38,436 nt of DNA from NCBI GenBank assembly GCA_964397045.1, contig CAYNHF010000037.1, positions 1 through 38,436 on the forward strand, written 5' to 3'. Under the pieces are notes generated by a model, which was given only the letters and a program-made list of their open reading frames with translations, made no database searches and was not told where the DNA came from. The translations under genes were made by a program, and so were the position numbers. Of this stretch, positions 33,669 to 38,436 are shown in pieces. The DNA is from CAYNHF01 sp964397045 (lineage in GTDB: Bacteria; Actinomycetota; Acidimicrobiia; Spongiisociales; UBA5794). Each line of letters starts with the position of its first letter. Within the stretch, counting starts at the first letter, position 1.

Positions 33669-35123
33669 ATGCTCACCGGGCTGACGGAGTTCGTGGCCGA
33701 GTTGCGAGCCGTTGGGCTCCCGGTGTCGATGGTCGAGGCCATCGACGCGGTGACCGCATTGCGGCACGTTGACCTGGGTGACCGGGAAGCCGTTCGCTCG
33801 GCAATGGCAGCGACCCTCGTGAAGTCGTCCAGGCATGCGGATGCCTTCGACATCGCCTTCGATGTGTATTTCGGCGTGAATTCCGCGGTCATGACAGATG
33901 CCGGACGGCCCGAACCACCTTCGGGCACTTCTTCGGGTGTTGCCGGTAACGGCGGCGGCGGAGGTGACGAGGACGCTGCCGCACTGGCAGATGCGGTCAT
34001 CGACGCTCTGCGGCGCGACGATTTCGAGGCGCTGCGCTGGTCGGTTCGCCTTGCAGTGGATCGCCTGGCGGGGATCGAGCCGGGCCGTCCAGTGGGCGGC
34101 CGGTACTACCACTACCGAGTCATGCGCCGGCTGGATGGAGATCGGATTGGTGCGGTGCTCCTGGCGGCTGCACTTGCGGACCGCGGGGCCGACGATGAGA
34201 TCACAGCCCGCATCGCGAGGAATGAGGTTGACCAGGCGATGGTGTCCCTCGACGCCGAGGTGCGGAGAGAGATCATCCGCAGGCTCGTAGATGATCGCGG
34301 TGCTGCAGCTGTAGCGCGAACGCTGCGCACGCCCCTGGTGGAGGACATCGAGTTGATGCACGCAACCGGGGCCGAATTGCTGCGAATCGAGCAAGTGGTG
34401 GCACCGTTGGCGCGCAAGTTAGCTACCCGATTAGCGCAACGTCGTCGCAGGGGCAAGCGGGGTCGGCTCGATGTACGGGGCACCATCCGGCGCTCGCTGT
34501 CGCATGGAGGTGCCTTGCTGTATCCGCGGTTTCGGGCTCCGCACCGTTCGAAGCCGGAACTAGTGCTGCTCTGCGATGTGTCCGGTTCGATGGCGACTTT
34601 CGCCAGGTTCACGATGCAGCTTACCTATGCCGTTGGCAATCAGTTCTCCCGCGTGAGGACCTTTGCGTTCATCGACGGCTTGGATGAGGTGACTGCGTTC
34701 TTCGGGCCGGACACCGACTTTGTCGATGCGATGCACCGGTTGAGTACCGAGGCGAAATTGGTCTGGCAGGACGGCCACTCGGACTACGGGAACAGTCTGG
34801 CGATGCTCGCAGAACGGTACCCCGGCGCGATTACTGAGCGGAGCACAGTGATTGTCACCGGTGATGCTCGCAACAACTATCGGGATCCGCGGGCAGAGCT
34901 TTTTACGGACGCGGTTCGCCCGGCACGCGCCGTGTACTGGATCAACCCGGAGGCCCGCAGGTACTGGGACACCGGGGACTCGGACATGCGTAGCTATGCA
35001 GCGCGATGCGACGGCGTGTTCGAAGTGCGCACCCTGCGCCAACTCGAGCAGTTTGTCGAGGACGTAGCCCTTCCGACGGGACCAAGGTCGACCGCGCGCC
35101 TGGTATCCAGTCCTGCCGTTTGA
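33669..35123 (+). CDS. VWA-domain protein (CoxE-like)
   Basis: A 484-residue partner of the MoxR ATPase. ATG 33669 follows the MoxR stop by one base. An N-terminal helical region starts MLTGLTEFVAELRAVGLPVSMVEAIDA, as in CoxE proteins. A Gly/Asp-rich linker (GNGGGGGDEDAA) follows. The C-terminal VWA domain has the MIDAS-like DVSGSM at 303-308 (Asp303, Ser305, Ser307). An Arg-rich stretch (RRRRGKRGRLDVRGTIRRSL) precedes the VWA domain, as usual for the family. MoxR-CoxE modules insert metal or remodel enzymes; the client here is unknown, with the coupled ProA-like dehydrogenase as a candidate. Confidence 0.9.
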   Translation: MLTGLTEFVAELRAVGLPVSMVEAIDAVTALRHVDLGDREAVRSAMAATLVKSSRHADAFDIAFDVYFGVNSAVMTDAGRPEPPSGTSSGVAGNGGGGGDEDAAALADAVIDALRRDDFEALRWSVRLAVDRLAGIEPGRPVGGRYYHYRVMRRLDGDRIGAVLLAAALADRGADDEITARIARNEVDQAMVSLDAEVRREIIRRLVDDRGAAAVARTLRTPLVEDIELMHATGAELLRIEQVVAPLARKLATRLAQRRRRGKRGRLDVRGTIRRSLSHGGALLYPRFRAPHRSKPELVLLCDVSGSMATFARFTMQLTYAVGNQFSRVRTFAFIDGLDEVTAFFGPDTDFVDAMHRLSTEAKLVWQDGHSDYGNSLAMLAERYPGAITERSTVIVTGDARNNYRDPRAELFTDAVRPARAVYWINPEARRYWDTGDSDMRSYAARCDGVFEVRTLRQLEQFVEDVALPTGPRSTARLVSSPAV

Positions 35124-35237
35124 TTCGGGCTCGGATGGGCCTTTGATCTGCGGTTTCTCAAGGATGGCTCGTCTTCGGCCGATAGGTGAGGAGATGCTCC
35201 CACCCCGGCATCCGCGACCGATCTGGAGGTTAGAGAC

Positions 35238-35633
35238 GTGGATTGCACTGTTCTGGTGATCGAAGACTCACCGGTGATTCAGCGATTGATCGAAGTGTGC
35301 CTGAACCCTGCTGGTTTCCAGATCGAGACGGCAGACGACGGTGAAGCGGGAATCGCGGCTGCCAGAGAACTGAAGCCGGAGGTGGTGGTGCTCGACGTCG
35401 GCCTTCCGGTGATGGATGGTTGGCAGGTGCTCAACGCCTTGCAGGCGGATCCCGAGACGGCAGACATTCGGGTGTTGGTGCTGACGGCCCATGCTCAGGA
35501 CGAACTGCGGGCACAGGCAACCGGCGCCGGAGCCGCGGGTTTCCTCACCAAGCCATTCCGTCCAGACGATCTGCGAGCCGCGGTGGTTGGCCTCGCCCCG
35601 ACCGTTGCCGCAGGCGAGGGCCGTACTGCCTGA
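35238..35633 (+). CDS. Single-domain response regulator receiver
   Basis: A 131-residue CheY-like receiver with no output domain. The GTG at 35238 has GGAGG eight bases upstream. Phospho-acceptor Asp53 in VVVLDVGLPVMDGW, the acidic pair near residue 9-10 (VIEDS), Thr83 and Lys105 in FLTKPFRPDDL are all present. No histidine kinase lies nearby, so it must take signal from an unlinked kinase or phosphorelay. Confidence 0.93.
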   Translation: MDCTVLVIEDSPVIQRLIEVCLNPAGFQIETADDGEAGIAAARELKPEVVVLDVGLPVMDGWQVLNALQADPETADIRVLVLTAHAQDELRAQATGAGAAGFLTKPFRPDDLRAAVVGLAPTVAAGEGRTA

Positions 35634-35733
35634 TCCGCTTCGAGTCGACCCCCCTGCTGATTCCTGGTTCCGATCTTCTTTCTGTCCTTCTGGCGAGATA
35701 CGCTGACCGAGCAGCGGTGGCCGAGGTGGATTC

Positions 35734-36429
35734 ATGTGGTTCGTGGCGTTCGTCGTTGCCTTCGTGGGGGCCTCTCCGGTTGAAGGCTGCGCAGGGCTCA
35801 CCGGACCCGTGCCGGGCCCTGCGGTGAGATCCTTCGCTCCGGTGGGCCGGTATGGAGGTCACTGGGGGATCGATTTGGCGGCCCCGGTCGGGAATGCGGT
35901 CCACGCCGCCGCACCTGGCGTCGTGACCTTTGCTGGGTCGGTGGCAGGCCGCCTCTCTGTCACCGTTGATCACGGCGGAGGTCTTCGCACCTCGTACTCA
36001 TACCTCGATACCGTCGCTGTGTCTCGCGGCACCCGGGTCGCGGTGACCTCGGTGGTCGCAACAAGTGGGCTGGCACACGGCTATCCGGCGCTCCATTTCT
36101 CAATTCGGACCGGAGATCGGTATGTGGACCCTGCCCCGTGGCTGCGGTGTCTGCGGCACCCCGCACCAGCCTTGCGGCTCACACCGGTGTCCGGGCTTTA
36201 TGATTCCCGTCGTGCATCGCGGCATTCTCGGCGGAACGTTCGATCCTCCTCATCTGGCTCATCTGGTGGCGGGGGAGACGGCCTTTCGCGATCTCGGTCT
36301 CGACATCGTGACGTTCATCCCGACCGGGGCTCCGTGGCAGAAGCAGGGCAGGGAGGTGACTCCGGCCGTTCACCGGTGGGAAATGGTGCTGCGAGCGATC
36401 GAGGGCGTCGACTACTTCGAGGCAGATGA
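35734..36429 (+). CDS. M23/LytM-like secreted protein, probably inactive, with 3' end over nadD
   Basis: A 231-residue frame. ATG 35734 has GAGGTGG upstream and starts a short signal-like segment (MWFVAFVVAFVGASPVEGCAG). A LytM/M23 fold follows: HWGIDLAAP (zinc HxxxD), NAVHAAAPGVVTFAG, VTVDHGGGLRTSYSYL and YPALHFSIRTGDRYVDPAPWL. The last is where M23 peptidases have HLHF; here the first His is Ala, while the zinc-binding His remains, so hydrolysis is doubtful. The M23-like part ends near residue 155. The remaining 75 residues lie out of frame inside nadD and are low-complexity (SSSSGSSGGGG), so a stop has probably been lost or the overlap is unusual. Confidence 0.75.
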   Translation: MWFVAFVVAFVGASPVEGCAGLTGPVPGPAVRSFAPVGRYGGHWGIDLAAPVGNAVHAAAPGVVTFAGSVAGRLSVTVDHGGGLRTSYSYLDTVAVSRGTRVAVTSVVATSGLAHGYPALHFSIRTGDRYVDPAPWLRCLRHPAPALRLTPVSGLYDSRRASRHSRRNVRSSSSGSSGGGGDGLSRSRSRHRDVHPDRGSVAEAGQGGDSGRSPVGNGAASDRGRRLLRGR

Positions 36430-36787
36430 CCGTGAGATACGTCGCTCCGGCTGGACCTATACGATCGATACGCTCAACACGTTCTTGGCAGACGAACAGC
36501 TCACGCTGATCATGGGGGCAGATACTGCCGCCGGGCTGCCGACGTGGGACCGCTACGAGCCCGTCCTGGAGCGAGCCGATATCGCGGTGTACCCGCGTCC
36601 AGGCACCACCCGGCATGCTGTGGAGGCGGCACTCGCAGACGCCGACTTTGTGTGGCTGGACGCTGCCGAGCTCGACATCGAGGCGACGGACCTGCGGGCG
36701 CACGCCAGGGCTGAAGGATCGGTCCGTTTTCTGGTGAGAGACGCGGTGTGGCGCTACATCCAGGCTCACAACGTATACGAGGACTGA
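36200..36787 (+). CDS. nadD: Nicotinate-nucleotide adenylyltransferase
   Basis: A 195-residue enzyme that makes deamido-NAD from NaMN and ATP. ATG 36200 (MIPVVHRGILGGTFDPPHLAH) is chosen; GTG 36212 is an alternative. The nucleotidyltransferase motif GGTFDPPHLAHL is near the N-terminus, and FIPTGAPWQKQGREVTPAVHRWEMV and LIMGADTAAGLPTWDRYEPVL are typical of NadD. The usual C-terminal ISSTxIR reads IEATDLRAHARAEGSVRFLV. The N-terminal 230 bases overlap the 3' end of the M23-like frame. nadD-rsfS is a conserved pair. Confidence 0.94.
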   Translation: MIPVVHRGILGGTFDPPHLAHLVAGETAFRDLGLDIVTFIPTGAPWQKQGREVTPAVHRWEMVLRAIEGVDYFEADDREIRRSGWTYTIDTLNTFLADEQLTLIMGADTAAGLPTWDRYEPVLERADIAVYPRPGTTRHAVEAALADADFVWLDAAELDIEATDLRAHARAEGSVRFLVRDAVWRYIQAHNVYED

Positions 36788-36812
36788 CCGCGTCCTTGTC
36801 TCACCCAGGCTC

Positions 36813-36818
36813 TACAAT
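36813..36818 (+). promoter_or_regulatory. -10-like TACAAT upstream of rsfS
   Basis: TACAAT lies 26 bases after the nadD stop and 21 bases before GGAGG (36839-36843), the ribosome site for rsfS. No clear -35 is seen. It suggests rsfS has its own promoter. Confidence 0.35.
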
Positions 36819-36851
36819 CCCGACACCAACCCCACCACGGAGGCCCTGACC

Positions 36852-37232
36852 ATCACCGCCCAACCCGATGCCACCAAAGCCGCCGAGCTGGCGGCTGCCG
36901 CCATCGACGACAAGAAGGGCACCGATATCCTCCTGCTGGACGTCTCCGAACTCGTGGTTGTGACCGACGTGTTTCTGATCGCCACCGGTACCTCGACCCG
37001 CCATGTGAAGACGCTTGTCGACGACGTTGAGTTCGCGCTGAGGAAGATCGACCGCAGACCGATCCGCCGTGAGGGTGAGGACTACGGCAAGTGGGTGTTG
37101 CTCGACTACGGCGATGTAGTGGTGCACGTCTTCGATCAGGAGACGAGGGACTTCTACGAACTCGAACGGCTGTGGGCAGATGCCCCAATCCTCGCGTTCG
37201 AGCCGACACCTGCAGAAGCCGCCGCCGAATAG
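36852..37232 (+). CDS. rsfS: Ribosome silencing factor RsfS (non-standard start)
   Basis: A protein of about 126 residues that blocks subunit joining by binding L14. The conserved core reads AAAIDDKKGTDILLLDVSELVVVTDVFLIATGTSTRHVKTLVDDVE, then GEDYGKWVLLDYGDVVVHVFDQETRDFYELERLW. The first standard start codon in frame is GTG 36954, which would cut off about 34 residues including the first helix and strand. Upstream the frame is open to beyond the nadD stop but has no ATG, GTG or TTG. GGAGG at 36839-36843 is spaced eight bases from ATC 36852 and only two from CTG 36846. I therefore mark ATC 36852 as the likely start, with CTG as alternative. Confidence 0.85.
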   Translation: MTAQPDATKAAELAAAAIDDKKGTDILLLDVSELVVVTDVFLIATGTSTRHVKTLVDDVEFALRKIDRRPIRREGEDYGKWVLLDYGDVVVHVFDQETRDFYELERLWADAPILAFEPTPAEAAAE

Positions 37233-37270
37233 CGGCTGGGCTCGGAGGAGAAGGCTTCGTCCTCGGAGGC

Positions 37271-37279
37271 TGATACAAT
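37271..37279 (+). promoter_or_regulatory. Extended -10 promoter of tRNA-Ala
   Basis: TGATACAAT is a TGn-extended -10 with hexamer TACAAT at 37274-37279. The tRNA-Ala 5' end is 15 bases on. No good -35 is present, in line with an extended -10 promoter. Confidence 0.5.
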
Positions 37280-37294
37280 CCGGGCCGTCCCAAG

Positions 37295-37368
37295 GGGGCT
37301 GTAGCTCAGCTCGGCAGAGCGCTTGCATGGCATGCAAGAGGTCGAGGGTTCAAATCCCTCCAGCTCCA
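37295..37368 (+). tRNA. tRNA-Ala (anticodon GGC)
   Basis: Acceptor GGGGCTG/CAGCTCC with one wobble and discriminator A. Stem CTTGC/GCAAG frames the loop ATGGCAT, giving GGC. T arm GAGGGTTCAAATCCCTC. CCA is not encoded. An integrase remnant ends 47 bases downstream, which makes the 3' half of this tRNA a likely attachment site. Confidence 0.96.
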
Positions 37369-37415
37369 CTCCATGAAACCAGGCCCACGCTGGGGTTTTG
37401 TGGTGTCCGGGCTAC

Positions 37416-37613
37416 CTACCGGCTCGCAGGGACGGGCGAAAACGCCACAAAAACGCCACGTGCCGAAGCGTCGAGGGTGTCGGCAGCAGCCTCATCCATC
37501 CCCTGGAACAGGTGCCCGTAGGTGTCGAGAGTCGTCCTGATGCTGGCATGCCCCATACGCTCCGAGACGACCCTGGCATGGAGTCCCTCGCGGATGAGAA
37601 GGCTCGCCGCCAC
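37416..37613 (-). pseudogene. Tyrosine recombinase (phage-type integrase), C-terminal remnant
   Basis: About 65 residues of the catalytic C-terminus remain: AASLLIREGLHARVVSERMG, then HASIRTTLDTYGHLFQGMDE. Box II (GLRDVAASLL, with its Arg) is partly readable just upstream, the box III region has the MGHASI His, and the nucleophile Tyr is in TLDTYGHLF. A stop lies in frame a few codons above box II, and the N-terminal arm and core domains are missing. The fragment ends 47 bases from the tRNA-Ala 3' end, in the orientation seen for integrases of elements inserted in tRNA genes. A GFHDLR box II-like hexapeptide also occurs on the plus strand at 37665-37682, perhaps from a second remnant. Confidence 0.8.
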
Positions 37614-37717
37614 GTCGCGCAGGCCTGGAAGGTGAGAGGTTCACCGACCGAAGCGTCAACGGCAGGCTTCCATGACCTACGCCTCCACGCCTACGTCAAT
37701 CGGGCCGCCGAAGCGTG

Positions 37718-38179
37718 CTAACGGAGCTTCCCCGTGAACGTGTCCGTCACGAACGGGGGGGCGAACACGCCCGAACCGTGTCCGTTTCCCTCCACGCCGT
37801 CAATGGCGACCCAGTTGAAGTTGTCACCCCCGTCGATGCGGATCTGCATCCTCACGACGAAATCCGGATCCCCCAATTCCCCTGGGAACTCATCGAAGCC
37901 GCAGTAGAACGCCTTGACCGCCTTGACGTTGATTCCAGCAGGACTGCCCTCCCTCGGTGCAAACCTCTCAGAGAGGTCAACCGTCCAGCCGGACTCGCAG
38001 ATCAGTCCCTCCGTTACCGCATCGCCCTCTGCCGTGAACGGTCCGTTTGACGGGTCGCCCAGAGTGGTCGACACCGTCATCACCACGTCTCGGAACGGAC
38101 TACCAGCTCCGACCGGGGCCGCCGGCAAGACGATGAGCATCAGCGCTGCAACCACGGCGAGAACAAGAAGTCTGCGCAT
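37718..38179 (-). CDS. Small secreted protein of unknown function
   Basis: 153 residues. ATG 38179 has AGGAGA six bases upstream and starts a clear signal peptide (MRRLLVLAVVAALMLIVLPA, cleavage after PVGA). The mature part has Asp/Gly-rich strands and only two Cys (ICESGW, FYCGFDEF), a possible disulfide. The C-terminus is GSGVFAPPFVTDTFTGKLR. I recognise no family. It sits in the accessory stretch downstream of tRNA-Ala, next to an integrase remnant, so it may be cargo of a lost element. Confidence 0.7.
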   Translation of the reverse strand: MRRLLVLAVVAALMLIVLPAAPVGAGSPFRDVVMTVSTTLGDPSNGPFTAEGDAVTEGLICESGWTVDLSERFAPREGSPAGINVKAVKAFYCGFDEFPGELGDPDFVVRMQIRIDGGDNFNWVAIDGVEGNGHGSGVFAPPFVTDTFTGKLR

Positions 38180-38436
38180 GGGATCTCCTCTCTCCTCGTG
38201 CGGCCCCCGAAACACCGGAAACGGGAAAGGCGGCGGGGCCGCCGACCCTTGATTAGGCAGCGGCAGGGGTCCCTACGCAAGAGGCGAATGACCTTTCATG
38301 TCAGCTGGGTACCGTCGCTGGCGTGACCTGCACCCCGCTCACCGACCGGCTCCGCCTCCTCGACCGGCTCGCCGGAACCAGCGGAGCAGCGGGATGGTGG
38401 GTGGGCGTGGGGTCCGAGCGGAGCGAGAACGGTGGG
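38180..38436. other. Window end: no firm gene
   Basis: A plus-strand frame opens at GTG 38323 (VTCTPLTDRLRLLDRLAGTS...) and runs off the window after 38 codons. It has no clear ribosome site and no recognisable motif. The region may hold the start of a gene that continues outside. Confidence 0.25.

Noticed and set aside
1..38436. CRISPR array or prophage structural module
   Set aside because: No evenly spaced short direct repeats with unique spacers and no phage head, tail or lysis genes were seen.

Overview
The window is high-GC (clearly above 60 percent by eye) bacterial chromosome with dense, mostly plus-strand, often overlapping genes (ATGA and GTGA junctions), many GTG starts and actinobacterial-style proteins. 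The order valS-folC-ndk-mreBCD-mrdA-rodA-rng-rplU-rpmA-obgE-proB-(proA)-nadD-rsfS is the housekeeping backbone of Actinomycetota that keep the MreB elongation machinery. With the CW_binding_2 cell-surface protein this suggests an uncultured-type member of Acidimicrobiia or a neighbouring class. That placement is inference from gene content, not from a marker-gene comparison.

Layout. Positions 1-4660 are accessory: the 5' tip of an IS481-like transposase, a secreted cell-wall-binding repeat protein, a voltage-gated-type potassium channel, a coiled-coil lipoprotein, tRNA-Leu and tRNA-Lys on the minus strand, and a frameshifted helix-turn-helix gene. Positions 4700-5425 carry tRNA-Pro, tRNA-Gly, tRNA-Arg and tRNA-His. 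Positions 5450-8825 are the proteostasis cluster tig-clpP-clpX. A peptidase-M20 amidohydrolase and a metal-dependent amidohydrolase follow tail to tail (8899-11531). After a 657-bp gene-free divergent region with a strong hairpin come valS-folC, ndk, and the cell-shape operon mreB-mreC-mreD-mrdA-rodA, with tdk overlapping the end of rodA from the other strand. Then come rng, an Lrp/AsnC regulator with a PLP sulfur-amino-acid lyase, rplU-rpmA-obgE-proB, a divergent methyltransferase / ProA-like pair, and a MoxR ATPase plus a CoxE-like VWA protein. A lone receiver domain, an M23-like protein, nadD, rsfS and tRNA-Ala close the backbone.

The last kilobase downstream of tRNA-Ala is accessory again. 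It holds the C-terminal remnant of a tyrosine recombinase pointing at the tRNA 3' end and a small secreted protein, which suggests a decayed tRNA-targeted integrated element.

Most of the window is ordinary core genome. The points most worth a second look are: the ProA-like/MoxR/VWA coupled operon with its apparently leaderless divergent promoter; RsfS, which seems to lack any ATG/GTG/TTG start; the tRNA-Ala integrase scar; the frameshifted HTH gene among tRNAs; the duplicated C-terminal domain of the cell-wall-binding protein; and the 230-nt overlap of an M23-like protein (lacking one active-site His) with nadD. I did not find a clearly new multi-gene defence or biosynthetic system.
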